NCBI RefSeq assembly: GCF_001423185.1
Contig: NZ_LMOB01000001.1
Coordinates: forward strand, 1,843,889-1,907,888
Origin: Plantibacter sp. Leaf314
GTDB taxonomy: Bacteria > Actinomycetota > Actinomycetes > Actinomycetales > Microbacteriaceae
Direction of reading: 5' to 3'
Length of the DNA stretch: 64,000 bases
The notes beneath the pieces were generated by a model, which saw only the letters and a list, made by a program, of their open reading frames with translations, was not told where the DNA came from and did no database searches. Made by a program: the position numbers and the translations under genes. Shown one piece after another: positions 46,739-56,565 of this stretch (within the stretch, counting starts at the first letter, position 1; every line of letters begins with the position of its first letter).

Positions 46739-47290
46739 ATGTCGATCATCACCATGCCCGGGATCGGCGGATCCGACGACGCCCATTGGCAATCACAGTG
46801 GGAGCGGGAGACGCTCGCGATCCGTCGGATCGCGCCGGCGTCCTGGGACGCACCGGACCTCGACGACTGGTCCGACGCGCTCGACCGGGCGGTGGCCGAC
46901 GAACCGGCGATCCTGGTGGCCCACAGCCTCTCCTGTCTGCTTGCCGTCCGCTGGACTGCAGCGAACCCCGCTCGGGTCGCTGGGCTGTTCCTCGTCGCCG
47001 CACCCGACCCCGACGGACCGCTGTTCCCGACGGTCGCAGCAGCGTTCGCCGAGGGTCTCGACGTTCGACCGTCCGCACCCGCGCTCCTCGTGACGAGCGA
47101 GGACGACCCCTACTGCTCGGAGGATCGCGCCGCCGAGTTCGCCACCACGTGGGGCGTGCCTCGGGTCGGCATCGGGCGCCGGGGCCACCTGAACTCCGCC
47201 AGTGGACTCGGCGCCTGGCCGGAGGGCCGACGACTGCTGACCGCCTTCAGTGCGGGACTCGGGAGACACGATCGGTCATCAGCGAGATGA
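46739..47290 (+). CDS. RBBP9/YdeN-type alpha/beta hydrolase
   Basis: 183 residues. MPGIGGSDDAHWQSQWE at the N-terminus and the nucleophile in LVAHSLSCLLAVRW are typical; Asp in TSEDDPYC and His in RRGHLNSASG complete the triad. Likely a small serine esterase. Divergent from the Lrp-type regulator. Confidence 0.85.
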   Translation: MSIITMPGIGGSDDAHWQSQWERETLAIRRIAPASWDAPDLDDWSDALDRAVADEPAILVAHSLSCLLAVRWTAANPARVAGLFLVAAPDPDGPLFPTVAAAFAEGLDVRPSAPALLVTSEDDPYCSEDRAAEFATTWGVPRVGIGRRGHLNSASGLGAWPEGRRLLTAFSAGLGRHDRSSAR

Positions 47291-47378
47291 GGGGCCGCTA
47301 CCGCCGGGCGCCGGTGAGCGCAGCGTGCGATCGGCTCACCGACGTGATCAGCGGACACCCGTCGGGCAGACTGGACCG

Positions 47379-48275
47379 ATGAGCCGAGCTGTCACCGCCC
47401 AAGCCGACACCAGCCGGGCAGCCCTGCTCCGCGACCGCATCGTGCAGGAGGTCGCCGAGCAGGGCTTCGGTGCGCACGGCCTGCACGTGCTCGTCGGTGA
47501 CGACGAGGCCGGGCACCGGTGGACGGAGGACGTCCGTGAGGACGTCCACTCGGCGGCCAAGGGTGTCTGCGTCCTCGCGGTGGGCTTCGCCGTCGACGAG
47601 GGGCTCATCACCATGGACACCACACTCGGCGCCGTCTTCCCGGACGCCGAGTTCGGCGACGGCACAGCCGACGTCACCCTCCGACGCCTCCTGAACATGA
47701 CGAGCGGCGTCGACCTCCCGTGGTCGCCGACCCTGCTCTCGGACTGGCCGGACCTGACCCTCGAGTTCCTGCGCCGACCGTCACGAGGAGCGGTCTTCCA
47801 GTACTCGAACGCCAGCACCTACACGGCGATGCGCGCGCTCGAGACCCGCGTCGGCGATGTCGGCGCGTACCTCGACCGTCGCCTGCTCGCACCGCTCGGC
47901 ATCCACGACGCCGCATGGGAGCGATGCCCGAACGGGTTCATCGCCGCCGGCGGCGGCCTGGCGCTGCGCACCACGGAGCTCGCGCGCATCGGACGCCTCA
48001 TCCGCGATCGTGGCCGCTGGCACGACGTGCAGCTCCTCGCGCCGGAGTGGGTCGACGCGATGCACACCGAGTGGGTGCCGGCCGGCACCGGTCCCGGCTA
48101 CGAGCGGTACGCGCTCGCCGGATGGGACGGGCCTGGAGTCGCCTGGCGGCTCCACGGTGCCTACGGGCAACTCCTCATCTTCGCGGGTGATGCCGTGGTG
48201 ACGATCACCGCCGAGGACCACGAGGGCGCGGACCGCATCGCGGGCTCCGTGTCCGCGTTCCTCGCCGACGCCTAG
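47379..48275 (+). CDS. Serine hydrolase, beta-lactamase class C family
   Basis: 298 residues. S-x-x-K is HSAAKG with Ser58 and Lys61; the Tyr motif is YSNAS; the third box is near HGAYGQ in place of KTG. No signal peptide, so probably cytoplasmic; an esterase or peptidase rather than a true beta-lactamase. A collapsed relative lies at 45366-45509. Confidence 0.83.
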   Translation: MSRAVTAQADTSRAALLRDRIVQEVAEQGFGAHGLHVLVGDDEAGHRWTEDVREDVHSAAKGVCVLAVGFAVDEGLITMDTTLGAVFPDAEFGDGTADVTLRRLLNMTSGVDLPWSPTLLSDWPDLTLEFLRRPSRGAVFQYSNASTYTAMRALETRVGDVGAYLDRRLLAPLGIHDAAWERCPNGFIAAGGGLALRTTELARIGRLIRDRGRWHDVQLLAPEWVDAMHTEWVPAGTGPGYERYALAGWDGPGVAWRLHGAYGQLLIFAGDAVVTITAEDHEGADRIAGSVSAFLADA

Positions 48276-48507
48276 GCCGGGCCGCCGGTCGTGTGCGCTG
48301 CGGTCGCCCGGGCGGGGCCGGACCGACGTCGCGAAGATGTCTCGCTCAACCCTCACCGGTGAGGACCGAGGACTGTCAGCTGGGGATGCGACGTCGACCA
48401 CGTCCGAGCGTAGGTGGAGCCACCGACACCGCGGCACCGTGTTGCAGACGGCGTCGCACGCGTCAAGAGGAATCACGACGTCGGTGGGCGGAGGTACCGT
48501 CCTGGAC

Positions 48508-50169
48508 ATGGGTACTTCACGTCCGGCCACCGGTTCCATCGATCGCATCGCGCGCGAGGATTTCGGCTGGGACACGCTCCTGCCGGGGCAGCGTGAGGCG
48601 ATCCAGTCGGCCGTCGCCGGTCGCGACACCCTCGTGGTCCTCGCCACGGGTGGCGGGAAGTCGGCGGTGTACCAGATCGCCGGCGCCCAGCGTGGCGCGG
48701 TGACCCTCGTCGTCTCGCCGCTCGTCGCCCTGCAGGCCGATCAGCTCGCCTCGATCGAGGCCGCACCGGCGGCCCCTCCGGCGGTCGCACTCAACGCCTC
48801 CCTCGGTACAGCGGCCATCGAGGCGGCGTGGGAACGCATTCACGAGAGCGGCCCGGTCTACGTGCTGCTGGCTCCGGAGCAGCTCGCGAACGAGGAGACC
48901 GTCGCACGGCTCGCAGCGGCCGGCGTCTCCCTCCTCGTCGTCGACGAGGCGCACTGCGTGTCGTCGTGGGGAACCGACTTCCGGCCCGACTACCTGCGGT
49001 TGGCCGACGTCCGTCATGAGCTCGGCGACCCGCCCGTGCTCGCCATGACGGCCACCGCCTCCGGTCCCGTCCGCGAGGAGATCATCGAACGGCTGCGCAT
49101 GCACGACCCGGACGTGCAGGTGCACGGGGTCGACCGTCCGGAGATCCGCCTGGTCGTGCACCGCCATGAGCGCGAGCCCGAGAAGCGGGCCGCGGTCGTC
49201 GAGGAGGCACGCAGCTGGACGGCTCCCGGCTTGGTCTACGTCGCGACGCGTCGGGAGACCGAACGGTACGCCGAGGAGATCGCCGCCGACGGACGCCGGG
49301 TCGCCGCGTACCATGCCGGCCTGAAGACGACGGAACGTCGCGCGGTCCACGACCGCTGGCGGGCCGGCGAGCTCGACGTCGTCGTCGCGACCTCCGCGTT
49401 CGGCATGGGCATCGACCGCGCCGATGTGCGGTTCGTCCTGCACGCCACGACGACCGAGTCGCTCGACGCCTACTACCAGGAGGTCGGCCGCGCAGGCCGC
49501 GACGGCGAGCCCGCCACGACGGTGCTGCACTACCGCGCGGAAGACCTCGGACTCCGTCGCTTCTTCACGAAGCGCTCCGTGTCGGAGTCGGCGGTGCGCG
49601 CGGTGTGGCGCGCGGTCCGTGCCACACCGGGGCTGACGGTCACCGATCTCGCGTTGCAACTCGACCGGCCGCGACGCACGATCGCCAGGATCGTGAACGA
49701 CCTCGCGGACGCCCAGCTGGCGGACACCACCGACGGCGTCCGGGCGGTCGACGAGATCGGCCCGAAGCGTGCGATCCGTGCCGTGCGGGAGATGCTGGAA
49801 TCGCGGGAACGCATCGCCGAATCACGGTTGGCGATGATGCGCGCCTACGCCGAGACCTCGCACTGCCGCCGCCGGGTCCTGCTCGAGTACTTCGGCGTCG
49901 ACGCCCCCGAATGGTGTGGGAACTGCGACGGCTGCGAGCGGCACGAGGCGCAGCAGGAGCAGCAGCACTTCGGTTCCGCCGACACCACCGGAACGTCGCC
50001 GCTCCACGTCGACCAGGGGGTACTCCACCGCGAGTGGGGCCCGGGCACCGTGATGGGCGTCGAGCCCGACCGTGTCACCGTCTTCTTCGACGGCGAGGGC
50101 TACAAGGTCGTCGCCCTCTCGGCACTCGAGACCGGCGTGCTCACCGCCCAGGAGCTCGCCTCGGTCTGA
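48508..50169 (+). CDS. recQ: ATP-dependent DNA helicase RecQ
   Basis: 553 residues. Helicase motifs I (LATGGGKSAVYQ), II (VVDEAHCVSSWG), III (LAMTATAS), IV-VI (AYHAGLKTTERR, GMGIDRADVRFV, YQEVGRAGRDG) are followed by the RecQ zinc region with CRRRVLLEYFG and CGNCDGC. The HRDC domain is absent and the C-terminus is a short beta-rich piece (GVLHREWGPGTVMGVEPDRV). The start ATG has GGAGG fourteen bases upstream, a long spacing; the 232 bases before it show no other gene. Confidence 0.92.
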   Translation: MGTSRPATGSIDRIAREDFGWDTLLPGQREAIQSAVAGRDTLVVLATGGGKSAVYQIAGAQRGAVTLVVSPLVALQADQLASIEAAPAAPPAVALNASLGTAAIEAAWERIHESGPVYVLLAPEQLANEETVARLAAAGVSLLVVDEAHCVSSWGTDFRPDYLRLADVRHELGDPPVLAMTATASGPVREEIIERLRMHDPDVQVHGVDRPEIRLVVHRHEREPEKRAAVVEEARSWTAPGLVYVATRRETERYAEEIAADGRRVAAYHAGLKTTERRAVHDRWRAGELDVVVATSAFGMGIDRADVRFVLHATTTESLDAYYQEVGRAGRDGEPATTVLHYRAEDLGLRRFFTKRSVSESAVRAVWRAVRATPGLTVTDLALQLDRPRRTIARIVNDLADAQLADTTDGVRAVDEIGPKRAIRAVREMLESRERIAESRLAMMRAYAETSHCRRRVLLEYFGVDAPEWCGNCDGCERHEAQQEQQHFGSADTTGTSPLHVDQGVLHREWGPGTVMGVEPDRVTVFFDGEGYKVVALSALETGVLTAQELASV

Positions 50170-50181
50170 TCGCGGTGTCGG

Positions 50182-50652
50182 TCAGACCTCGTCCGCCGGT
50201 GCGCGCCCGGGAGCGTCGGCGATGACGCGGTCGATCCAGTCCCGTCGTGACAGGTACTGGATGTCGTCCCTGGCGAACCAACCGAGCTCGAGAAGCTCCT
50301 CCTGATCGGGGTTCGCCTCGCTGAGGAGCTCGCAGTCGTAGGCGGTGGTCACGTAGCCCACGTGGTCGCCGTTCGGGTAGCGCACCATCATCGGATCGCC
50401 GCCGTACGCCCCGACGATGCCGCGGATGCGGATGCGGGCACCCGTCTCCTCCAGGACCTCGCGCAGCAGCGCGTCCGCCGGTTCCTCGCCGGGCTCGACA
50501 CCGCCACCTATCAGGCTCCACAGGCCGGAGTGGCGATGGCGGGCGAGCAGGAACCGGTCGCCGTCCCTGATGACGGCGGTGACCCCCGGGAGCATGAGGA
50601 ACCCCGTTCCGATGTGGGAGCGGATCGAGGCGACGTAATCGGACATCGGCAT
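50182..50652 (-). CDS. Nudix hydrolase
   Basis: 156 residues. The Nudix box is GGGVEPGEEPADALLREVLE-ETG, complete for metal-dependent cleavage of nucleoside diphosphate derivatives. Substrate unknown. Convergent with recQ at a distance of 12 bases. Confidence 0.88.
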   Translation of the reverse strand: MPMSDYVASIRSHIGTGFLMLPGVTAVIRDGDRFLLARHRHSGLWSLIGGGVEPGEEPADALLREVLEETGARIRIRGIVGAYGGDPMMVRYPNGDHVGYVTTAYDCELLSEANPDQEELLELGWFARDDIQYLSRRDWIDRVIADAPGRAPADEV

Positions 50653-50688
50653 GCGGGGAGTCTACGGAACCGGTCTGATCGGAACGGG

Positions 50689-51204
50689 TCAGTCGGCGTG
50701 CTCCGGCGGCCACACCACGGCGAAGTACTCGAACACGATCTCCTCGGACTCGGACCACACGGCACCGCGCGCCGCCGTGGTCCGCTCCCAGTAGCGCCGG
50801 TGTTCGCGCTGCCAGCTCGCCAGCGTGCGATCATCCTCGCCCTCCGCGAACGCGAAGGCGGCATCGGCACTCGCGAACGGGCCGATGCGGAGCGAGGTGC
50901 TGCGGATGACGATCCGCGGCGCCCCCGTGCTGTCGCAGGCGATCCAGTGCGAGCCGATCCGAGGGAGCGGATCGCCGCGATGGGCGAACTCCGACACGAG
51001 TTCGGCGGTGGCGCGCTTGCGTCCGCTCAGGACGATCTCCAGCAGTCCGTCGGCGAGTCCGGCCGTGTCGCCGAAGTGCTCCACGGTGTAGTCGGCGTCG
51101 TCCAGGCCCGCACCGCCACGATGCTCGGTGTACGCGCGCCACATCACGGTCGCAGCGTCACGGTCGGGCGCTGCAACCGGTGCAGTGTCACTCGGAGAGC
51201 TCAT
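50689..51204 (-). CDS. ASCH-domain protein
   Basis: 171 residues. LLEIVLSGRKRATAELVSEF and GSHWIACDSTGAPRIVIRST match ASCH domains, which have a PUA-like fold and bind RNA or modified nucleosides. Ends with a tryptophan-containing tail VVWPPEHAD. Confidence 0.82.
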   Translation of the reverse strand: MSSPSDTAPVAAPDRDAATVMWRAYTEHRGGAGLDDADYTVEHFGDTAGLADGLLEIVLSGRKRATAELVSEFAHRGDPLPRIGSHWIACDSTGAPRIVIRSTSLRIGPFASADAAFAFAEGEDDRTLASWQREHRRYWERTTAARGAVWSESEEIVFEYFAVVWPPEHAD

Positions 51205-51261
51205 GTCCGCGATACTGCCAGAAGGACTGCGGTGTACCGTTCATCGGGCCAGGAAGCCCGC

Positions 51262-52422
51262 TCACCGTGCCGAGAGAGCAGAACCGTCGGCCGGGGCGAC
51301 GAACGAGGTGCTGCCGTAGTCGTCCCCGATGCTGAAGGTGACCTGCGGCGGTCCGGCCGGACGGGCGAAGGTGGGGCTGTGGACGTCGGTGTCGGTCGAG
51401 CGGACGAGGTACAGGGACGCGTCGCCGACCGGTCGGTCGACCTGCTCGGCCCCCTCCTCCAGGAGCGACCACATCCGGTCGAGCGCGACATCCGACCACG
51501 AGAACTGCTCGGCGGCCGACTCGGGTTGGCCGCTCGCAGCGCCCTGGTGGGTGACCTGACCGTACCGGTACTCCCATCGATCGGTCTTGGTGTCTCCCAC
51601 GGTGAGCGGCGCCTGGGCGATGACGAAATCGGCAGTGACCGTGATCGACACGACCCGGTCGTGACCGATCGCCTCCTGGAGCGCCCGTTGCGCCTCCGCG
51701 AGCGCCTCCGGGCGACGGAGGTCGGGTCGGAGGCGTCCGTCCTCGAGGGCGATGATCGACTGGGCCACGGACTGGTGATACGGGGCGACCACGATCGCCG
51801 CCGCCGCGACCGCCACGATCGAGAACAGGGCGAAGCGGCCGGGACGACCGGCCCGGCCGACGCCGAGCAACGGTCCGCGTCGACGTCCGTCGACGATGCG
51901 CTGGTGCGGCTGGAGAGGGAGGAACGGGAGGGACGCCCGAGCCGGGACGCGCAATCGCGAACGCTCGTCGGCCGAGAGCTCGCCGGCGTCGATGAACGCG
52001 ACCTCCGGTCCGCCGTCGAGCAGGACCGCGACATCGCGCTCCGTGCCGGGCTGAAAGGTCGGGATGGCCGTCACCGGGACGACGGTGCGCATCGTGGTCG
52101 CGAACGCCGGTCCGTTCAGCGGCTGGACGGAGAGGTCGAGCTCGCAGAGCGGCTGGTCGTTGATCTGGGTGCCGGTCTGACGGAGCGTGTCGATACGGGC
52201 GACGCCGAGCCGTCTCGCGTCCTTGGCCTGCTGCACGGCCTGTGGTGAGGCGCCGATCGCACTTCCCAACGACCGGCCGACGAGCGAGAGCACCGTCGCA
52301 AAGATGCAGACCGGGAGTGCGACACCGGCGACCGCGTACCCGATGTCGGGCGGACCGACGGCGATCACGATGATGCCGCCGAGGAGAGCACCGAGAGCCG
52401 CGAAGGCGATCAGACGAAGCAT
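51262..52422 (-). CDS. Unrecognised membrane protein with a large soluble region
   Basis: 386 residues from ATG 52422. Two N-terminal helices (residues 3-20 and 27-49), a soluble DUF3592-like beta-rich domain (about 70-160, TFQPGTERDVAVLLD), a third helix (about 195-218) and a C-terminal extracytoplasmic region to the end. It looks like a membrane-bound hypothetical protein; no enzyme motif is visible. Confidence 0.65.
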   Translation of the reverse strand: MLRLIAFAALGALLGGIIVIAVGPPDIGYAVAGVALPVCIFATVLSLVGRSLGSAIGASPQAVQQAKDARRLGVARIDTLRQTGTQINDQPLCELDLSVQPLNGPAFATTMRTVVPVTAIPTFQPGTERDVAVLLDGGPEVAFIDAGELSADERSRLRVPARASLPFLPLQPHQRIVDGRRRGPLLGVGRAGRPGRFALFSIVAVAAAAIVVAPYHQSVAQSIIALEDGRLRPDLRRPEALAEAQRALQEAIGHDRVVSITVTADFVIAQAPLTVGDTKTDRWEYRYGQVTHQGAASGQPESAAEQFSWSDVALDRMWSLLEEGAEQVDRPVGDASLYLVRSTDTDVHSPTFARPAGPPQVTFSIGDDYGSTSFVAPADGSALSAR

Positions 52423-52466
52423 GCCTTCGACCCTATCGAAGCGCTCGATCGCACCACCGCTGCGGT

Positions 52467-53360
52467 TCAGCCCGGTCCGTCGCTCGCCGCGGCGAGCAAC
52501 GGCACGACCACGTCGCTGATCGGCGTGGGGATGCCGTGCACGCTCCCCCGCCGCTGGATGACCGCGTTGCGGACGTCCCATTCGAGCGGCTGCCCCTGCT
52601 CGCGATCGGCGAGGATCGACGTCCCGCGGTCGAGCGGGGCTGCTCGGAACTGGTCGAGGAGCCGCCGTGGTTCGTCGTCGGCCAATCGCGCACCTTCCGC
52701 TCGTGCGACGGCCGCGCACTCCTCGAGGTAGCCGAGCATCAATCGGCCGATGTCGTCGCGGCGGTACATGCCGGATCGGCGACCGGTCAACGCCATGAGT
52801 CCGGCGGCGGCGTTCTGCAGGAGCTTCCGCCAGGCGAGGGTCGTGAAGTCGGTCGAGACCTCGACGGTGCAGCGGGAGCCGCGCAGCACGTCTGCCACCA
52901 CGGCGGCACCGGGTGCCTCCGGCAGGGACAAGCGTGGCGGACTCAACAGCGTGACCGGACCGTCGGGTCGGCGGGTGGCCGGGAACCAGACGACCGCCGG
53001 GACGACCGTTCCGGCCCGGACGAGGGGCTCCACCGTCTCACGCTGTTCGACCCCGTTCTGTAGGACGCACACGACCGTGTCCGGACCGCACAACGCGGCG
53101 AGCCAGTCGGCAGCGGCAGCCGTCTGGGTCGCCTTGACCGCCAGGAAGACGAGGCCTGCCGTGCCCGGAGACTCCGCCGGATCGGTGTGGACCGGCCCGG
53201 GGACCGTCACCGTCTCGTCATCGACCTGGAGCTGGAGTTCCGGCCGTTTCGACCGCCCTGCGATGAACGGCGTCCGTCCCTGTTCGTGGAGCGCTGCGGC
53301 GACCGCGGTGCCGATCGCGCCCGGCCCGATCACTGCGACGCGATCGGGTCCCCCTGGCAT
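52467..53360 (-). CDS. Ketopantoate reductase-like protein (PanE/ApbA family)
   Basis: 297 residues. NADPH-binding VAVIGPGAIGTAVAAALHEQ, active-site lysine in LAVKATQ and the C-terminal helix with WRKLLQNAAAGLMALTG. Reduces ketopantoate or a related 2-oxoacid. Its ATG overlaps the stop of the upstream M20 gene (TGATG), giving a two-gene operon. Confidence 0.85.
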   Translation of the reverse strand: MPGGPDRVAVIGPGAIGTAVAAALHEQGRTPFIAGRSKRPELQLQVDDETVTVPGPVHTDPAESPGTAGLVFLAVKATQTAAAADWLAALCGPDTVVCVLQNGVEQRETVEPLVRAGTVVPAVVWFPATRRPDGPVTLLSPPRLSLPEAPGAAVVADVLRGSRCTVEVSTDFTTLAWRKLLQNAAAGLMALTGRRSGMYRRDDIGRLMLGYLEECAAVARAEGARLADDEPRRLLDQFRAAPLDRGTSILADREQGQPLEWDVRNAVIQRRGSVHGIPTPISDVVVPLLAAASDGPG

Positions 53361-54556
53361 CACGTCTCGCTCGATCCGGACAGCGCGTCGATCGTCGCGG
53401 CGATGACCGCTCCAGGGAACCGACGGAGCTGCTCGACGTCGACCCATTCCTCCGCCGCGTGCAGTCCGCCGCCGGCAGGGCCGCACACGACCGTCGGGAT
53501 GCCCGCGGCCTGCCACAGCGCCGACTCCATCCAGTAGGGCGCACCGATGGCGGCTGGCACGGTCTCACCGTCGCGGGTGAGCGCTGCCGCCAGGAACTCG
53601 GCGAATCGCGCGGCCGGGCCCTGCTCATCGGCTTCCCAGGCCTCGCGCTGATGCGTCAGCCGGGCATCCGTCCGGAGCCCCGGTGTCCGCGCCGCGACCG
53701 CGCCGAGCATGGTCCGCACCTCGACGAGGGCGTCCTCGGCGCGTTCGCCCGGCAGCGTGCGTCGCTCGATGACGAGGGTCGCGTCGGCGGCGATCGTGAA
53801 CGGGGCGGTACCCGCCCGCACGACGGTCGCCGTGAACGAACCGGATTCGAGCAGCGGGTGCGCCGGCCGCTGACGGAGTTCCTCGTCAGCCCGCTCCACC
53901 TCCTGCAGCACGTGGCCGAGGGCACGGATCGCATCGACGCTCAACGCCGGTTGCGAGGAGTGCCCGGCCACACCCTGCAGGGTGACCTCGACGACCGCAT
54001 ATCCCCGGTGCGCCGACACCCGGTCGAGCCAGGTGGGCTCGGCGATGAGGCACACGTCCGCCGTCACACCACGATCGGCGAGGTGTCGCAGGACGGCCGC
54101 GGCTCCCACGCTCGCATCCTCCTCATCCGCGACACCCGTGAAGACGACCGTGCCAGGGTGGTCCGCAGCGACGAGTCGCTCTGCGGCGACGATCAGTCCT
54201 GCGAGGCCGGACTTCATGTCGCTGGCGCCGCGTCCGAAGAGCTTGCCGTCCGCGATCCGCGGGTCGAAGGGGTCGACCATGCCCTCGACCCCGACCGTGT
54301 CGAGATGGCCGTTGAACACGACCGTCGGACCCGGCCGCGATCCCGCGTGCACGGCCACGACACTGACGCGCTGCGGGTCCTCAGGCGCGGGAACGAGCTC
54401 GACCAGGAAGCCGGCGCCCTCGAGTCGCTCCGCGATCACCGTCGCGATCCGACCTTCACCGGGAGCCCCCGGGACGAGGCTCGGACTGACGGAGTCGATC
54501 GAGATGAGCAGGCGGGCGAGCTCGAGCGCGTCGTCGCCGGGGCTGAGGTCGGACAT
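53360..54556 (-). CDS. M20-family peptidase (ArgE/DapE type)
   Basis: 398 residues from ATG 54556. Metal ligands are in FNGHLDTVG, GRGASDMKSG, GVADEEDAS and the late GPAGGGLHAAEEWV; the dimerisation domain contains GVAGHSSQPALSVDAI. A deacylase of N-acyl amino acids or a dipeptidase. Coupled to the ketopantoate-reductase-like gene. Confidence 0.9.
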   Translation of the reverse strand: MSDLSPGDDALELARLLISIDSVSPSLVPGAPGEGRIATVIAERLEGAGFLVELVPAPEDPQRVSVVAVHAGSRPGPTVVFNGHLDTVGVEGMVDPFDPRIADGKLFGRGASDMKSGLAGLIVAAERLVAADHPGTVVFTGVADEEDASVGAAAVLRHLADRGVTADVCLIAEPTWLDRVSAHRGYAVVEVTLQGVAGHSSQPALSVDAIRALGHVLQEVERADEELRQRPAHPLLESGSFTATVVRAGTAPFTIAADATLVIERRTLPGERAEDALVEVRTMLGAVAARTPGLRTDARLTHQREAWEADEQGPAARFAEFLAAALTRDGETVPAAIGAPYWMESALWQAAGIPTVVCGPAGGGLHAAEEWVDVEQLRRFPGAVIAATIDALSGSSET

Positions 54557-54674
54557 GCCACGACGATAGCGGGGCGGATCGCCGGGAACGGCCCGAAGAC
54601 CAGAACAGGCGCCCGTCTCCCTGAGGGGACTGGCGCCTGAGCTCATCGCCGACCACGGGGGTCGTCGAACGGGA

Positions 54675-54821
54675 CTAGCGGTTCTTGACCCGCGTGACCG
54701 CGTCGGTGTTCTCCGAACGCGCGTTGCCGGCCTTCTTGTCGGCCTTCGCGGTCCGCTTCTCCTTCAGCGTCTTCGCCGGTGCGGTCTTGCCGCCCTCTTT
54801 ACGTGCTGACTTCTCGCCCAT
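54675..54821 (-). CDS. Small basic lysine-rich protein
   Basis: 48 residues, MGEKSARKEGGKTAPAKTLK and on, with the ending TDAVTRVKNR. AAGGAG lies eight bases before the ATG, a strong ribosome site. Probably nucleic-acid associated or disordered; similar short proteins are found in related genera. Confidence 0.6.
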   Translation of the reverse strand: MGEKSARKEGGKTAPAKTLKEKRTAKADKKAGNARSENTDAVTRVKNR

Positions 54822-54921
54822 GTTGGTGCTCCTTTGCGAGCCACGGTGACCCTGTACCGCTGAGGGTACCGTCACATCCCGTCCGGGGACCCCACCCCCA
54901 GGACCTTGTTAGCATTCGGGG

Positions 54922-55149
54922 ATGACGAACCCGGCAGAGATCACCGACGTCCCGATCGGCGGCGAGGGCATCCGACTCGGGCAGTTCCTGAAGTTCGCGG
55001 GTCTGCTCGACTCCGGTGGAGACGTGAAGGCCGCGATCGCCGACGGCGCCGTGCAGGTCAACGGCGAGGTCGATCGCCGACGCGGTCGGCAGTTGCAGCT
55101 CGACGACGTCGTGTCGCTGGAAGGGCGCAGCGTCCGCGTCCGTCCCTGA
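54922..55149 (+). CDS. RNA-binding S4-domain protein (YbcJ-like)
   Basis: 75 residues. The S4 fold is IRLGQFLKFAGLLDSGGDVK then VQVNGEVDRRRGRQLQLDD. Small S4 proteins bind structured RNA. Confidence 0.85.
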   Translation: MTNPAEITDVPIGGEGIRLGQFLKFAGLLDSGGDVKAAIADGAVQVNGEVDRRRGRQLQLDDVVSLEGRSVRVRP

Positions 55150-55171
55150 TCGCCCGACTGAGAGGAACCCC

Positions 55172-56029
55172 GTGAACCCGAGCACACCCCGTCCCATCGC
55201 CGTCACCGGATCGACCGGCGCGCTCGGCGGCCTCGTGGCGCAGGACCTCGCCGCCCGCGGGATCCCGCAACGTCTGCTCGTCCGCACCCCCGCGAAGGCC
55301 CCGCAGCACCCGGACAGCACCGTGCACCGGTTCACCTACACCGATCAGGCGGCGGCCCGCGCGGCACTCGAGGGCGTCGACACCCTCTTCATGGTGTCGG
55401 GAGCCGAGAGCGCCGACCGCGTCGACCAGCACCGCTCGTTCATCGATGCCGCGGCCGCCGCCGGCGTCCAGCACCTCGTGTACACCTCGTTCGCCGCGGC
55501 GGCACCGGACGCCGTGTTCACGCTGGCGCGCGACCACCATGCGACCGAGGAGCACATCCGAGCGTCGGGCATGCGGTGGACGTTCCTCCGCGACGGTTTC
55601 TACCTCGACATCATGGAGGCCCTCGTGGGTGAGGACGGCGTCATCCGTGGGCCGGCCGGCGACGGTCGTGCGTCCTTCGTCGCCGGCTCCGACATCGCCC
55701 GGGCCGCCACGGCCATCCTCGTCGACCCGGCACCCCACGCCGGTCGCACCTACGACCTCACCGGCCCCGAAGCGCTCACCATGACGGAGGTCGCGGCCAC
55801 GATCAGCCGCGTCCGCGATCGCGAGGTCACGTTCCACGACGAGACGATCGAGGAGGCCTACGCGTCGCGCGCCTCCTACGGCGCGCCCGACTGGGAGGTC
55901 GACGCCTGGGTGAGCACCTACACGGCCATCGGCAGCGGCGTGATGGCCGAGGTGAGCCCGGCGATCGAGGACCTCACCGGTGTCCCGCCGATGAACCTGG
56001 AGACCTATCTGCGGTCGAACGCGGACTGA
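55172..56029 (+). CDS. NmrA-like NAD(P)-binding reductase
   Basis: 285 residues from GTG 55172 (GAGAGGA upstream). The Rossmann start is AVTGSTGALGGLVAQDLA, followed by FMVSGAESADRVDQH and the YTSFAAAAPDAVFTLAR region of atypical SDRs of the quinone-oxidoreductase QorB type. Possibly a quinone reductase or redox sensor. Confidence 0.85.
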   Translation: MNPSTPRPIAVTGSTGALGGLVAQDLAARGIPQRLLVRTPAKAPQHPDSTVHRFTYTDQAAARAALEGVDTLFMVSGAESADRVDQHRSFIDAAAAAGVQHLVYTSFAAAAPDAVFTLARDHHATEEHIRASGMRWTFLRDGFYLDIMEALVGEDGVIRGPAGDGRASFVAGSDIARAATAILVDPAPHAGRTYDLTGPEALTMTEVAATISRVRDREVTFHDETIEEAYASRASYGAPDWEVDAWVSTYTAIGSGVMAEVSPAIEDLTGVPPMNLETYLRSNAD

Positions 56030-56077
56030 TTCCGCCTCCGCGTCCGTCGCTGAGCGTCGGCCGCCCGGCCGCCCGGA

Positions 56078-56371
56078 TCAGAGGCCGTAGAAGCCCAGCT
56101 CCCAGTCGTCCGCCTCGGTCGCGCCGAGGGCGACGCCGGCGGGCTCGCGCGGTCGGACCGGGCGCGGTCCACGGCGTTCGTTGGTCGTGAAGTAGATCGA
56201 CGTCCCCGGACTGACGAAGACACTCGCCGAGTCCTGGCCGACGACGTCGAGATCGACGAAGCCGCCGCCCGAGAGCGCCGTGCGCTCCATCGTGTCCTTC
56301 AGCTTCGGGAGGACGGTGCTCGGGTCCAGGTCGTAGACAAGCCCGCCGAGGGTGAGAGTGCTGCTTTCCAT
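56078..56371 (-). CDS. Hypothetical protein of 97 residues
   Basis: Starts MESSTLTLGGLVYDLDPSTV with AGGACATCACG upstream. No hydrophobic helices; a beta-rich C-terminal half with SVFVSPGTSIYFTTNE. No family recognised. Confidence 0.6.
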   Translation of the reverse strand: MESSTLTLGGLVYDLDPSTVLPKLKDTMERTALSGGGFVDLDVVGQDSASVFVSPGTSIYFTTNERRGPRPVRPREPAGVALGATEADDWELGFYGL

Positions 56372-56480
56372 CGTGATGTCCTCAATGAGGTCATGGTGCG
56401 TGAACGGCAACCGTACGCCATCCGTCAGCGCACTGCCCCCTCATCGCGAAGCCCGCCGCGCCCCACGGCCGGAATAGGGC

Positions 56481-56506
56481 AGGTGCCCGAGGTAGTGGGG
56501 GCACCT
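56481..56506. promoter_or_regulatory. Inverted repeat upstream of the small gene/LuxR operon
   Basis: AGGTGCCC (56481-56488) and GGGCACCT (56499-56506) are perfect 8-bp arms with a 10-base loop, 60 bases before the start of the operon. It could be an operator for the regulator itself or a leader hairpin. Confidence 0.4.
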
Positions 56507-56565
56507 CAGAGCGGAACGTTGGTGTCCGAGCACGGCATCCGCAGCCGGCTCGTGGAGGGACAGTC

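Noticed and set aside
47781..48647. 288-codon minus-strand frame over the serine hydrolase and recQ start
   Set aside because: Shadow of two well-supported plus-strand genes; no start signal.
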